From positions 1 to 64,000 of the forward strand of contig NZ_JAHWDF010000008.1 in NCBI RefSeq assembly GCF_019311235.1: DNA of 64,000 nucleotides. Direction: 5' to 3'. Shown here in pieces: positions 33,927 to 43,850 of this stretch; the stretch's first letter is position 1; every line of letters begins with the position of its first letter. The notes below the pieces were generated by a model, which saw nothing but the letters and a program-made list of their open reading frames with translations, had not been told where the DNA came from and did not search any database. The stretch is from Mesonia aestuariivivens (GTDB lineage: Bacteria; Bacteroidota; Bacteroidia; Flavobacteriales; Flavobacteriaceae). Position numbers and translations under genes: made by a program.

Positions 33927-34697
33927 TTATTTTATATTGAAAATTTCTAATGCATTTTGAGTAGTCACTTCGGCTATTTCTTCTATAGAAATATCATAAA
34001 CCTCTGCTAATTTTTCAGCTACCTTAAGTACGTAAGCACTTTCATTTCTTTTTCCTCTAAATGGTGTGGGTGCCAAATATGGCGAATCTGTTTCTAAAAC
34101 GATGTGTTTTAGCGGAATTTCATTTAAAAACTGATCTATTTTACCATTCTTAAAGGTGACCACTCCACCAATACCTAATTTCATTCCATAAGAAATCGCT
34201 TGTCTTGCTTGCGCTAAAGTTCCTGTGAAACAATGAAAAATTCCGAATAAATCTTCTGCTTTTTCTTCTTCTAAAATTTCAAAAACTTCATCAAAAGCAT
34301 TTCTGCAATGTATAACGATTGGCAATTTATATTTTTTCGCCCATTTTATTTGCCTTCTAAATGCATCTTGCTGAATAGCTAGAGTAGACTGATCCCAATA
34401 TAAATCGATACCAATTTCTCCTATGGCGTAAAATTTTCTTCTCGCCAATTCTACTTCAATATGTTTTAATTCTGTTTCGTAATTTCCTTTAACCGATGTA
34501 GGATGCAATCCCATCATTAAATACATATGCTCTGGAAAGGCCTTTTCTAAATCGTACATTGCCTGAGTCGTTTCAGAATCTATTGCAGGAATGTAAAATT
34601 TTTCAACGCCTTCTTCAATAGCGCGTTCTATCATTTCTATTCGATTTTCTTCAAAAGCATCGCTATATAAATGAGTATGTGTATCTATTAATTTCAT
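33927..34697 (-). CDS. tatD: TatD-family deoxyribonuclease / metal-dependent hydrolase
   Basis: A 256-residue TIM-barrel hydrolase with the metal ligands of the family: DTHTHLYS (H7, H9), GEIGID with its Glu near 94, IVIHCRNA, IFHCFTG and ETDSPYLAP. TatD proteins are Mg-dependent 3'-5' DNases; older reports linked them to quality control of Tat substrates. It is first in the tatD-ansA operon, and a TAGTTTTG box lies upstream at 34773-34780 (reverse). Confidence 0.92.
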   Translation of the reverse strand: MKLIDTHTHLYSDAFEENRIEMIERAIEEGVEKFYIPAIDSETTQAMYDLEKAFPEHMYLMMGLHPTSVKGNYETELKHIEVELARRKFYAIGEIGIDLYWDQSTLAIQQDAFRRQIKWAKKYKLPIVIHCRNAFDEVFEILEEEKAEDLFGIFHCFTGTLAQARQAISYGMKLGIGGVVTFKNGKIDQFLNEIPLKHIVLETDSPYLAPTPFRGKRNESAYVLKVAEKLAEVYDISIEEIAEVTTQNALEIFNIK

Positions 34698-34772
34698 TAA
34701 ATTTCAATTTATAATTACTAAGTCACAAAATTTTAATCTTATCTTCATCAAAATAAAGCTTTTCGATTTCGC

Positions 34773-34780
34773 AAAACTAA
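34773..34780 (-). promoter_or_regulatory. Possible -7 box for tatD-ansA
   Basis: Reverse strand TAGTTTTG, 75 nt before the tatD ATG. It lies back to back with the forward box at 34797-34804. Confidence 0.35.
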
Positions 34781-34796
34781 TTTAAATTCTTCGTCT

Positions 34797-34804
34797 ATCT
34801 TTGT
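34797..34804 (+). promoter_or_regulatory. -7 box of the retropepsin-like gene
   Basis: TATCTTTG ends 13 nt before the ATG at 34818, which implies a short leader. Confidence 0.55.
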
Positions 34805-34817
34805 TGAAAAAAGAAGA

Positions 34818-35255
34818 ATGTCTAGCTTACGAAAATTTTTAACAGAGAAAGGTTACCAAAAAATTAAACTCACCACTACGGCAACCAATCATTTTGAGTT
34901 AGCAGCAGAAATTAATGGCGTAAAAGGAAATTTTATTTTAGACACCGGAGCATCTAGCTCTTGTGTTGGAAAAGATGTGGTAGAGCATTTTGAGCTTTTC
35001 GCTGAAGATAGTGACGTACGGGCAGCTGGAGCTGGCGCAACTAATATGCTCACGCAGGTTTCTACTAAAAATAAAATTAAGATTAAAGACTGGAAAAAGA
35101 AAAAAATAGATTTAGTGGTTTTCGATTTAAGCCATGTGAATCAAGCTTTAGCAGATCATAAAGCCGAAAAAGTTCATGGAATTATCGGTGCCGATATTCT
35201 AAAAAAAGGTAAAGCTGTGATTGATTATAAATCGAAAGCTTTATTTTTAAAATAA
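34818..35255 (+). CDS. Retropepsin-like aspartic protease domain protein
   Basis: A 145-residue protein with the clan AA signature ILDTGASSS (DTGAS at 42-46) and the second family segment GIIGADILKKGKAVIDY near the C terminus. It is a single domain, so activity would need a dimer. There is no signal peptide or membrane anchor, so it is probably cytoplasmic. It is transcribed alone, with a -7 box just upstream and a terminator downstream. Substrate unknown. Confidence 0.82.
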   Translation: MSSLRKFLTEKGYQKIKLTTTATNHFELAAEINGVKGNFILDTGASSSCVGKDVVEHFELFAEDSDVRAAGAGATNMLTQVSTKNKIKIKDWKKKKIDLVVFDLSHVNQALADHKAEKVHGIIGADILKKGKAVIDYKSKALFLK

Positions 35256-35294
35256 GACTCCGTAATTGTAATTACGATCTACAATGCAAAAATA

Positions 35295-35326
35295 AAAAAG
35301 CCTTGATCTCTCAATCAAGGCTTTTT
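35295..35326. terminator. Bidirectional terminator between the retropepsin gene and odhB
   Basis: AAAAAGCCTTGAT (35295-35307) pairs with its complement at 35314-35326 around CTCTCA. It has A and T tracts on both sides and sits between convergent genes. Confidence 0.88.
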
Positions 35327-35348
35327 ATATAGAAATACGTTTATGTTT

Positions 35349-36611
35349 TTATAATTCTAAGGCTCTGTTGATATCACCATCCATCAATAATTCTACTGGA
35401 CTTTCTAGCGCTTCTTTGATTGCTACTAAGAAACCTACAGATTCTTTACCATCAATAATTCTATGGTCATAAGAAAGTGCTAAGTACATCATTGGTCTAA
35501 CCTCAACTTTACCTTCAATGGCTACCGGACGCTCAATAATATTGTGCATTCCTAAAATACCACTTTGAGGAGGGTTAATAATTGGAGTTGAAAGCATAGA
35601 TCCAAATACTCCTCCGTTAGAAATTGTAAAGGTACCACCAGTCATTTCATCTACCGTCATTTTACCATCTCTAGCTTTAATTGCTAAACGTTTAACTTCA
35701 GACTCAACACCTCTAAAACTTAAGTTTTCAGCATTTCTAATTACAGGCACCATTAATCCTTTTGGACCTGAAACTGCAATACTAATATCTTTATAATCGT
35801 AAGTAATCATTTCTTTACCGTCTATCATACTGTTTACAGCAGGATATTCATTTAAAGCTTTGATTACTGCTTTAGTAAAGAAAGACATAAACCCTAAACT
35901 TACACTGTGTTTAGATTTAAAATCTTCTTTGTATTTTTTTCTAAGTTCGAAAATAGCCGACATATCTACCTCATTAAAGGTTGTTAACATGGCGGTTTCG
36001 TTCTTTGCACTTACCAAACGCTCTGCTACTTTACGACGTAACATCGACATTTTTTTACGTGACTCGCTACGGCTTCCTGTTCCTGGAGACCCCATAGAAG
36101 GCTTAGCTTTTACAGCATCATCTTGCGTGATTCTACCATTCTTACCCGTACCTTTTACATCTTTAGCGTCCATATCTTTTTCTGCTAAAGTCTTTTTAGC
36201 TGCTGGAGAAGGAGTTCCTGATGCGTAATTTTTATCGTCTTGTTTTTGGGCTGGCGTAGATGGTTTTGAAGGTTCTTCAGTTTTAGCTTCTGCTTTTTTA
36301 CTGTTATCTTCCTCAGCTTTGTCTTGACGTTCTGCTTCATCTTTTTCAGCAGATTTACCACCTCCTGGTTTTTCTGCTTCAGTATCAATTAAGCAAACCA
36401 CTTCTCCAACTTGTACAGCATCGCCTTCTTCAGCTTTCAAAGTAATAATTCCACTTGCTTCTGCTGGCAATTCTAGTGTTGCTTTATCACTATCTACCTC
36501 TGCAATAGCTTGATCTTTCTCTACATAATCACCATCTTCTACAAGCCATTCTGCTATTTCAACTTCTGTAATTGATTCCCCTGGTGAAGGGACTTTCATT
36601 TCTAAAGCCAT
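35349..36611 (-). CDS. odhB: 2-Oxoglutarate dehydrogenase E2 (dihydrolipoyl succinyltransferase)
   Basis: A 420-residue E2. The lipoyl domain has its modified lysine in VDSDKATL (K43). A Lys/Glu/Pro-rich linker follows at about 82-128, then the E3-binding domain ([11 protein letters not shown] ... [12 protein letters not shown]) at about 129-168. The catalytic domain ends with [11 protein letters not shown], with H383 and D387 as the active site. The single lipoyl domain and the operon with odhA argue for the succinyl rather than acetyl enzyme. It follows odhA by 33 nt; a terminator closes the operon. Confidence 0.94.
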   Translation of the reverse strand: MALEMKVPSPGESITEVEIAEWLVEDGDYVEKDQAIAEVDSDKATLELPAEASGIITLKAEEGDAVQVGEVVCLIDTEAEKPGGGKSAEKDEAERQDKAEEDNSKKAEAKTEEPSKPSTPAQKQDDKNYASGTPSPAAKKTLAEKDMDAKDVKGTGKNGRITQDDAVKAKPSMGSPGTGSRSESRKKMSMLRRKVAERLVSAKNETAMLTTFNEVDMSAIFELRKKYKEDFKSKHSVSLGFMSFFTKAVIKALNEYPAVNSMIDGKEMITYDYKDISIAVSGPKGLMVPVIRNAENLSFRGVESEVKRLAIKARDGKMTVDEMTGGTFTISNGGVFGSMLSTPIINPPQSGILGMHNIIERPVAIEGKVEVRPMMYLALSYDHRIIDGKESVGFLVAIKEALESPVELLMDGDINRALEL

Positions 36612-36644
36612 AATTTAAATAATTTCGGTATCGTATTTCTAAAA

Positions 36645-39434
36645 TTAGTCATTTAATGTTTTATCGAACACACTATCGATCACTCTTTGGTGTCTTCGCT
36701 TATATCTTACAGCACTACCCGCTGCTGGAGCTCCGTAGAATCTTCTACTACAAACTCTAAACTCTCTCATTTCTTTTAAATGAAGTAATAAGTGAGAATA
36801 AGCCCCCATATTTCTTGGCTCTTCTTGTGCCCAGACCAAATCGTCTGCATTTTCATATTTATTGATAATTTCTGAAATTCTACTTGTAGGAATTGGAAAC
36901 AACTGCTCTAATCTAACTAAAGCGACATCATCTCGTTTTTCTTCTTCTTTTCTTTCTAATAAATCATAGTAGAATTTACCTGTACAAAACACCAATGTTT
37001 TTACTTTTTTAGCTTCTGCACTAGGATCATCAAGTAAAGTTTGAAAACTTCCTTCTGCTAATTCTTCTTTAGTTGAAATTACCTTAGAATGTCTCAATAA
37101 ACTTTTAGGAGTAAAAACGATTAACGGTTTTCTAAATTCTACTTTTACTTGTCTTCTCAACAAGTGGAAGAAGTTTGCTGGCGTAGTCACATCGACCACA
37201 TACATATTATCTTTTGCACAAAGCTGAAGGTAACGCTCCATTCTTGCTGAAGAATGTTCTGCCCCTTGACCTTCATAACCATGTGGTAAGAACATTACCA
37301 GACCGTTTTGCAATTTCCATTTATCTTCTGCCGCAGAAATATACTGATCTAACATAATTTGCGCTCCATTACTAAAGTCTCCAAATTGTGCCTCCCAAAT
37401 GGATAGTGTTTTAGGGTTTGCCATCGCATAACCATAGTCAAAACCTACTACACCGTATTCTGAAAGTAAAGAATTATAAATATATAAATGTCCTTGCTCG
37501 TCTGCTATTTGATTGTGAAGAACAACCTCTTCTTCACTTTCTTCTACTTTTAATACTGCGTGACGGTGAGAGAAGGTACCGCGCTCTACATCTTGACCAG
37601 TCATTCTAACATTATGGCCTTCTTTTAGTAAAGTACCATAAGCTAAAAGCTCTGCCATTCCCCAATCTAATTTATTGGTCTCGAAATACATTTTATTTCT
37701 ATTCCCAATAAGCTTTGCTACCTTTCTTAAAAATTTCTTTCCGTCTGGTAGATTGGTAATTTTTTCGGCAACCTCAGACAATTCATCTATAGCGACTGTT
37801 GTATCAACAGTTTCCATCATATCACTTTCAGTACCATAAGTAAAACCTTCCCATTCATCCTGCATAATTGGAGTGATTTGGGTTGTTTCTTCCTTACGTG
37901 AACTTTCTAAGCTCTCTTCTAAATCGTCTTTATATTTCTTTTCTAATTCTTTTACATAATCTTTATTGATAAGACCATCTTTCACCAATTTTTCAGCATA
38001 AATATCTCTTGTATTATCATGCTTAGCAATTGCCTTATAAAGTTTAGGCTGAGTAAAACGAGGTTCATCACCTTCATTATGACCATACTTTCTATAGCCT
38101 AATAAATCGATAAACACATCTCTACCAAACTCCATTCTGAAATCTAACGCAAAAAGCATAGCGTGCACTACGGCTTCAGCATCATCTGCATTAACGTGTA
38201 ATACTGGCGACAAGGTTACTTTTGCTACATCTGTACAATAAGTTGAAGACCTTGCGTCTAAATAGTTAGTTGTAAAACCAATTTGATTATTTACAACAAC
38301 GTGAATAGTACCCTCTGTACGGTAGCCATCTAACTGAGACATTTGTACGGTTTCATAAACCACGCCTTGACCTGCGATTGCCGCATCACCATGAACAATA
38401 ATAGGCAATACATTTTTAGGAGAACCTAGATAATGCCCATCTTGTTTAGCCCTAGCAATACCTTGCACAACAGGCCCTACTGTTTCTAAGTGAGAAGGGT
38501 TAGGCGCTATATTTAAGTTGATTTGCTTACCACTATCGGTAGTGCGACAAGACGTCCACCCTAAATGGTATTTCACATCACCATCAAAAACTTCTTGTTC
38601 GTAATCTTTACCATCAAACTCACTAAAAATATCTTTAGCGCTTTTACCAAATATATTTGTCAAGGTATTTAAACGACCACGGTGTGCCATTCCCATCACA
38701 AACTCTTTTACACCTTTGTCTGCAGCAGCCTCAATTAAAGAATCAAGCGCTGGTATTAAACTTTCTCCTCCTTCTAGAGAAAAACGTTTTTGACCTACAT
38801 ATTTGGTGTGTAAAAAACTTTCAAACGCAACAGCATCATTTAATTTTTTTAAAATCTGCTTTTTCTTATCTTCTGAAAATTTTGGATGATTTTCATTAAT
38901 ATTCAGGCGCTTTTGTATCCACTGAATTTCTTCTGGTTTCCGAATATACATATACTCGATACCAATAGATTCACAGTAAATATTTTTAAGATGCTGAATT
39001 ATATTTTTTAAGGAAGCAGTACCAATCCCCAAAATTTCACCTGCTGAAAACTCTGTCTCTAAATCAGATTGTTCTAATCCAAAATTTTCAATATCGAGTG
39101 TCGGCTCATATTTGCGCCTCTCTCTAACTGGGTTTGTTCTTGTAAAAAGATGGCCTCTTGTACGATAACCATCTATTAATTGAACCACCTGAAATTCTTT
39201 TAAGACATTATCAGGAATATTTACCACAGTTCCGTTTCCTGGCTCTTTGATAGATTGATTTGAAGAAGAAGAAACCTCTTCATTTTCAACCACACTCAAA
39301 CCTTTACCAAAATCGAAGCCTTGAAAAAAGGCTCTCCAACTTGGTTCAACACTATCTGGAAACTGTAGATATTGATCGTATAGCTCTGCGAAATATGCGG
39401 TGTGTGCCGCATTTAGAAATGAAAATTGATCCAT
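36645..39434 (-). CDS. odhA: 2-Oxoglutarate dehydrogenase E1
   Basis: A 929-residue thiamine diphosphate enzyme. The N-terminal segment FLNAAHTAYFAELYDQYL is the E2-interaction region of OdhA. VMGMAHRGRLNTLTN, IVHGDAAIAGQGVVYET and VVVNNQIGFTT mark the cofactor domain, and HGYEGQGAEHSSARMERYL the second transketolase-like domain. It decarboxylates 2-oxoglutarate in the TCA cycle and passes succinyl to OdhB. The promoter box TATTTTTG lies at 39471-39478 (reverse). Length is normal for Bacteroidota. Confidence 0.95.
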   Translation of the reverse strand: MDQFSFLNAAHTAYFAELYDQYLQFPDSVEPSWRAFFQGFDFGKGLSVVENEEVSSSSNQSIKEPGNGTVVNIPDNVLKEFQVVQLIDGYRTRGHLFTRTNPVRERRKYEPTLDIENFGLEQSDLETEFSAGEILGIGTASLKNIIQHLKNIYCESIGIEYMYIRKPEEIQWIQKRLNINENHPKFSEDKKKQILKKLNDAVAFESFLHTKYVGQKRFSLEGGESLIPALDSLIEAAADKGVKEFVMGMAHRGRLNTLTNIFGKSAKDIFSEFDGKDYEQEVFDGDVKYHLGWTSCRTTDSGKQINLNIAPNPSHLETVGPVVQGIARAKQDGHYLGSPKNVLPIIVHGDAAIAGQGVVYETVQMSQLDGYRTEGTIHVVVNNQIGFTTNYLDARSSTYCTDVAKVTLSPVLHVNADDAEAVVHAMLFALDFRMEFGRDVFIDLLGYRKYGHNEGDEPRFTQPKLYKAIAKHDNTRDIYAEKLVKDGLINKDYVKELEKKYKDDLEESLESSRKEETTQITPIMQDEWEGFTYGTESDMMETVDTTVAIDELSEVAEKITNLPDGKKFLRKVAKLIGNRNKMYFETNKLDWGMAELLAYGTLLKEGHNVRMTGQDVERGTFSHRHAVLKVEESEEEVVLHNQIADEQGHLYIYNSLLSEYGVVGFDYGYAMANPKTLSIWEAQFGDFSNGAQIMLDQYISAAEDKWKLQNGLVMFLPHGYEGQGAEHSSARMERYLQLCAKDNMYVVDVTTPANFFHLLRRQVKVEFRKPLIVFTPKSLLRHSKVISTKEELAEGSFQTLLDDPSAEAKKVKTLVFCTGKFYYDLLERKEEEKRDDVALVRLEQLFPIPTSRISEIINKYENADDLVWAQEEPRNMGAYSHLLLHLKEMREFRVCSRRFYGAPAAGSAVRYKRRHQRVIDSVFDKTLND

Positions 39435-39470
39435 AAATAGGAATATACACTTGTGTTTTTAAAACATAAT

Positions 39471-39478
39471 CAAAAATA
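39471..39478 (-). promoter_or_regulatory. -7 box of the odhA-odhB promoter
   Basis: Reverse strand TATTTTTG, 36 nt before the odhA ATG; no clear -33 element. Confidence 0.5.
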
Positions 39479-39593
39479 CAATTTTTACGAGATATAGCCT
39501 GTATTTAATTATAAATTTATATTATAATTAAGATGCTTTTTATCTATGCGAAATCGAATTCATGCAAATTTAACACTTTTTAACAATTGATTA

Positions 39594-40568
39594 CTAAATC
39601 GTTCTCGTTAATAAGGATTCTCCCAACTCTTTTAAAAGCTTTTTTTGCTCTTCTTTAATAGCTAGATTTTCTAAAATTTCAAAAGCTTGCTGTGTATAGT
39701 TAAAGATTTCATCTTGGGTACTTTTTGCAGCTCCACTGGTTTCGAAAAGATGCTTCACGGTTTCAATTTTTTGCTCTGCATCTGAAGGAAAAATAGTATA
39801 AAGATGTCTTAATTGATCTGCATCTTCTTCACTAGAATGCTCTAATGCTTTTAAATAGAGAAATGTTTTTTTGTTTTCTATAATATCACCTCCAACTCTT
39901 TTTCCGAAATTTTCAGGATTACCAAAGGCGTCTAAATAATCGTCTTGTAACTGAAAAGCAATACCTATTAAACGCCCATATTCATATACTTCTTTTTGAA
40001 GTTGAGAGGAAGCCTCAGCAACAATTGCTCCCATTTCTAAGGAAGCTCCAACTAAAACTGCAGTTTTATACTCAATCATTTTTAAGTAATCTTGAATACT
40101 CACATCTTCTCGCGTTTCAAAATCGATATCGTACTGCTGACCTTCACAAACCTCGATTGCCGTTCTACTGAATAATTTTGCTAAATCTTTAAATTGATGA
40201 ACGCTATAATTTTCAAATAATTGATAGGCTTTAATCAACATCGCATCTCCAGAAAGAATACCAGTATTTAAATCCCATTTTTCATGCACTGTTTTTTGCC
40301 CTCTTCTTAACGGTGCATCATCCATAATATCATCATGAACGAGTGAAAAATTATGAAAAACTTCAATAGCCAATGCTGCATCGAGCGCTTTTTTATAAGA
40401 AACGCCAAAAGCTTCTGTAGAAAGTAAAACCAAAACTGGTCTTAGTCTTTTACCTCCTAATTTTAAAATATAAGAAATAGGAGCATATAAATTCTCAGGC
40501 TCTTTAATTAACATTTTACTTTCTAGGTAATTTAAAAACTCTTCTCTGTAGAAAGAAACATCGCTCAT
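39594..40568 (-). CDS. Polyprenyl (isoprenyl) diphosphate synthase
   Basis: From the ATG at 40568 the protein has 324 residues; an upstream TTG at 40577 would add three, and the ATG is preferred. The two Asp-rich motifs are DDIMD (79-83) and DDYLD (209-213), with KLGGKRLRP at 37-45 and GDAMLIKAYQL at 108-118. It condenses isopentenyl diphosphate into a trans-prenyl chain. The fifth residue before the first motif is Phe74; an aromatic there usually limits the product to about C20, so a geranylgeranyl-type product is a fair guess, but a quinone side-chain enzyme is not excluded. It is divergent from the TetR gene. Confidence 0.88.
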   Translation of the reverse strand: MSDVSFYREEFLNYLESKMLIKEPENLYAPISYILKLGGKRLRPVLVLLSTEAFGVSYKKALDAALAIEVFHNFSLVHDDIMDDAPLRRGQKTVHEKWDLNTGILSGDAMLIKAYQLFENYSVHQFKDLAKLFSRTAIEVCEGQQYDIDFETREDVSIQDYLKMIEYKTAVLVGASLEMGAIVAEASSQLQKEVYEYGRLIGIAFQLQDDYLDAFGNPENFGKRVGGDIIENKKTFLYLKALEHSSEEDADQLRHLYTIFPSDAEQKIETVKHLFETSGAAKSTQDEIFNYTQQAFEILENLAIKEEQKKLLKELGESLLTRTI

Positions 40569-40666
40569 AGTTGTCAAAATTTTCGACTAAAATACCATAA
40601 TTCAACGATTTTAAAACGTCTACTATAGGTTAATATATTTTTAAGCAAAAAACTAAAGAAACTTTT

Positions 40667-40695
40667 TTTGTATTCAAAGTTTCCGAGTACTTTTG
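40667..40695 (+). promoter_or_regulatory. Promoter of the TetR-efflux operon
   Basis: TTTG (40667-40670), 17 nt, then TACTTTTG (40688-40695). The TetR ATG at 40705 is only 9 nt downstream, so the mRNA leader is very short. No clear palindromic operator is visible. Confidence 0.6.
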
Positions 40696-40704
40696 CGCTC
40701 AATT

Positions 40705-41310
40705 ATGAAAGAGCAAATTTTAGATACCGCAGCAGAAATGTTTTTAAGCCTTGGGTTTAAAAGCGTGACGATGGATGATATTGCAGAAAAATTAAGTATT
40801 TCCAAAAAAACGATTTATAGTCATTTCCCTAATAAAGAAAAACTTATTGAGTCATGTGCTGTTCAGCTTTTTAATTCTATTAGTGCAAGAATAGACATGA
40901 TTATTGCAGAACACCACAACCCAATTGATGAATTACTTATGATTCATGAATTCATTTTAAAACAACTAAAAAAAGAGAAAGCTTCACCTCAATTTCAACT
41001 TTACAAATACTACCCTAAGGTAGATGATGTCTTAAAAGAAAGAAAGATTGAACGCATGAAACTATGCATAGGAAACAATTTAAAAAGAGGCATAAAAGAA
41101 GGTCTTTACCGTGAAAATATAGATTTAGAAATTGTACAAAATTTTTACTTTATGACTATTGAAGGTATTAAGCATAGCGACTTCTTCCCTATGGATAAAT
41201 ATGACATTCCTTATTTAGTAACTCATTTTTTAGATTATCACTTTAGAGCGATTGCCTCTCAAAAAGGATTAGAATACATCAATAATTTAAATTATAACTG
41301 CCAATCATGA
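40705..41310 (+). CDS. TetR/AcrR-family transcriptional regulator
   Basis: The protein has 201 residues from the ATG at 40705. A TTG at 40693 in the same frame lies inside the -7 box and is rejected. The N-terminal helix-turn-helix reads VTMDDIAEKLSISKKTIYSHFPNKEKLI, cited here in full only as the region of about residues 21-48. The C-terminal ligand domain is generic. It overlaps the TolC gene by 4 nt (ATGA) and is first in the efflux operon, so it probably represses this operon in response to a pump substrate. Confidence 0.9.
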   Translation: MKEQILDTAAEMFLSLGFKSVTMDDIAEKLSISKKTIYSHFPNKEKLIESCAVQLFNSISARIDMIIAEHHNPIDELLMIHEFILKQLKKEKASPQFQLYKYYPKVDDVLKERKIERMKLCIGNNLKRGIKEGLYRENIDLEIVQNFYFMTIEGIKHSDFFPMDKYDIPYLVTHFLDYHFRAIASQKGLEYINNLNYNCQS

Positions 41311-42677
41311 AAATATACTTAAGTTATTTTCTTTTATTTTTAGGTATTTGCGCACAAGCCCAAGAAGCATTACCGCTCAAAGAAAACTACACCTTCAGCT
41401 TAGAAGAAGCGATTAACTTTGCACTAGATAGTAGCTACACCGCTATAAATGCAAAACGTGACATTGCTGCTGCCGCTAAGAAAAAATGGGAAACCACCGC
41501 AGATGGGTTGCCACAAATTAGCGCTGGTATAGATTACCAAAACAACCTAAAACAGCCGGTACAATTATTACCTGGAGAGATTGGCGGAGGAGCACCTGGA
41601 ACTTTTATACCTGTACAATTTGGTACTAAACAAAATATGACGGCTACTGCTACGGCAAATCAGTTGTTATTTGACGGTTCTTATATTGTTGCAGTAAAAG
41701 CAGCAAAGACATTCGAAAAGTACACCACAACTAATGCAAAAAGAACAGCTTTAGATATTAGGCAAGATGTAATTGACGCCTATGGAAATGTTTTATTAGC
41801 AGAAGAAAGTGCTAGCATTCTAGCAAAAAATAAGGCCAACCTAGAAGACAATTTAGAAGAAACTAAAAAAACTTTTGAAAACGGACTTCAAGAAGAAGAG
41901 AGTGTAGAGCAATTACAAATTACATTCTTACAAATTAGTAATGAGCTTAATAATGCTAAACGCTTAATTGCCATTTCTAGAGATGCTCTAAAATTAACTT
42001 TAGGAATTCCGTTAAAAATGGAAATTAATCTGTTAGACACTTTAGAAAATTTAGTAGAAGAAAATATTAGCCTAAGCCTAATGAACACTACTATTAATGT
42101 TGAAGAGAATCTAGATTATCAATTAGCAAAAGTGCAAATTGAACAAAGCGAACACGAGCTTAATTTGCAAAAAGCAAAAGCATTGCCTACGCTTTCTACC
42201 TTTTTAAATTACGGTACAACTGGGAACAGCCAAAAATTCACTTTTTTAAACGATAATCAACAATGGTTTCAATCTTCAATTTGGGGTGTAAGTTTAAGCA
42301 TTCCTATTTTTAGTTCTTTAAAAAGAAGCGCGCAAACCGCACAAGCAAGAATCGCTTTAGACCAAGCATTAACGCAATTTGAGCAATCAAAAGCACAAAT
42401 TAGATTAGGCATGACAAGAGCAAAAAATGATTATCAATACGCCATAGAAAAATACAATACTTCCAAGCAAAATTTACAATTAGCAGAACGTATTGAAAAT
42501 AAAAATCAAATTAAATATGCTGAAGGTATTGCCAGTAGTTTTGAACTTAGACAAGCGCAAACACAGCTTTACGACGCTCAACAAGAGCTTTTACAATCTA
42601 TGCTCGAAGTACTAAATTCTAAAGCAGCTTTAGAGACTATTTTAAACACACCTAATCTTAACTTTACCAATAACTAA
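41307..42677 (+). CDS. TolC-family outer-membrane efflux protein
   Basis: A 456-residue protein with a signal peptide ending near GICAQAQ (19) and two internally similar halves of long amphipathic helices rich in Ala, Gln and Glu (SLEEAINFALDSSYTAINA; LRQAQTQLYDAQQELLQSM). This is the OEP fold that trimerises into a channel-tunnel. It starts inside the TetR stop codon and stops 3 nt before the adaptor gene. It is the outer-membrane part of the tripartite pump encoded here. Confidence 0.92.
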   Translation: MKIYLSYFLLFLGICAQAQEALPLKENYTFSLEEAINFALDSSYTAINAKRDIAAAAKKKWETTADGLPQISAGIDYQNNLKQPVQLLPGEIGGGAPGTFIPVQFGTKQNMTATATANQLLFDGSYIVAVKAAKTFEKYTTTNAKRTALDIRQDVIDAYGNVLLAEESASILAKNKANLEDNLEETKKTFENGLQEEESVEQLQITFLQISNELNNAKRLIAISRDALKLTLGIPLKMEINLLDTLENLVEENISLSLMNTTINVEENLDYQLAKVQIEQSEHELNLQKAKALPTLSTFLNYGTTGNSQKFTFLNDNQQWFQSSIWGVSLSIPIFSSLKRSAQTAQARIALDQALTQFEQSKAQIRLGMTRAKNDYQYAIEKYNTSKQNLQLAERIENKNQIKYAEGIASSFELRQAQTQLYDAQQELLQSMLEVLNSKAALETILNTPNLNFTNN

Positions 42678-42680
42678 GTC

Positions 42681-43850
42681 ATGAAAAAGTTTATACTCCT
42701 TTCTTTCTTAAGCCTAAGCCTAGTTGCTTGTGGCGATAAAGAAAAATCTGTAAAAGATATTATAGAAACTGGAAAACTCTCTGAAATAAGAGCTAAGAAA
42801 TCTGAAATTACGACCGAGCAAAACGAATTAAAAGATAAAATTGAACAGTTAAATGAGGCTATTGAGAGGCTCGATAAAAATAAATCTAAAGCTTTAGTGA
42901 CTGTAGAAACCTTAAAGGACACCATTTTTAAACACTATGTAGAAGTACAAGGTGATGTAAAGACAGATCAAAACATTATTATTTATCCTGAATTTTCAGG
43001 CATACTTACTAACATTTTTGTGAAAGAGGGACAAAAAGTAAGCAAAGGACAACAATTAGCAAAAATTGATGATGGCGGTATGGGCAGTCAACTAGCACAA
43101 TCTGAATCTCAGTTAGCGTTAGCCAAAACCACTTTCGAGCGACAAGAGCGTTTATGGAAGCAAGACATTGGATCTGAAATTCAGTATCTAGAAGCGAAAA
43201 CCAATTATGAGGCGATGGAAAATTCAGTAAATCAATTAAGAACTCAACTTTCTAAAACCATTATTAGAGCTCCATTTTCAGGAACTATCGATCAGGTAAT
43301 TGCAGATCAAGGACAAGTAGTAAATCCAGGACAAGATCAAATCTTTCGTTTAGTAAACCTTAATGAAATGTATGTAACTGCAGAAATACCAGAAACTTAT
43401 TTAGGTAAAATTAACAAAGGCAGCGAAGTACTTGTAAACTTAAATTCTATTGGTAAAGAGTTTGAGGGTAACATTCAACAAGTTTCAGATTATATTAATC
43501 CCAACAACAGAAGTTTTAAAGTAAGAGTTTCTATTCCTAATGAGAATGGCGCCATTAAACCTAACCTTATTGCTACCGTTAAACTTAATGATTACACAGC
43601 TAAAAATACAGTGGTAATCCCTAAAAGTATTTTACAAGAAAATGCAGAAGGAGAAAGCGTAGCTTTCACCGTAAAAAAAGATACAGATAGTACTGGTGTA
43701 GCAGAAAGAAGAATTATAAAAACAGGACTAAGTTACCACGACAAAATTGAAGTTTTAGAGGGTTTAGAAAATGGTGAAGCCATCATTATCGAAGGAGCAA
43801 GATCTACAAGAGAAGGACAAAAAGTAAAAATTAGCGAAGATGTCAGATAA
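42681..43850 (+). CDS. RND efflux periplasmic adaptor lipoprotein (MFP)
   Basis: A 389-residue adaptor. The signal peptide ends in the lipobox LVAC, giving lipidated C17. A predicted coiled coil at about 30-75 (Glu/Lys/Ile heptads) precedes the biotinyl-lipoyl half ILTNIFVKEGQKVSKGQQLAKID. A short hairpin follows, then TIIRAPFSGTIDQVIADQGQVVNPG, the second half-motif, and the barrel domains. The coiled coil ahead of the first lipoyl half is an addition to the usual adaptor layout. The gene overlaps the permease by 11 bp. Confidence 0.92.
   Translation: MKKFILLSFLSLSLVACGDKEKSVKDIIETGKLSEIRAKKSEITTEQNELKDKIEQLNEAIERLDKNKSKALVTVETLKDTIFKHYVEVQGDVKTDQNIIIYPEFSGILTNIFVKEGQKVSKGQQLAKIDDGGMGSQLAQSESQLALAKTTFERQERLWKQDIGSEIQYLEAKTNYEAMENSVNQLRTQLSKTIIRAPFSGTIDQVIADQGQVVNPGQDQIFRLVNLNEMYVTAEIPETYLGKINKGSEVLVNLNSIGKEFEGNIQQVSDYINPNNRSFKVRVSIPNENGAIKPNLIATVKLNDYTAKNTVVIPKSILQENAEGESVAFTVKKDTDSTGVAERRIIKTGLSYHDKIEVLEGLENGEAIIIEGARSTREGQKVKISEDVR

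Noticed and set aside
40693-40704. TTG start four codons upstream for the TetR regulator.
   Set aside because: It lies inside the -7 box of the operon promoter.
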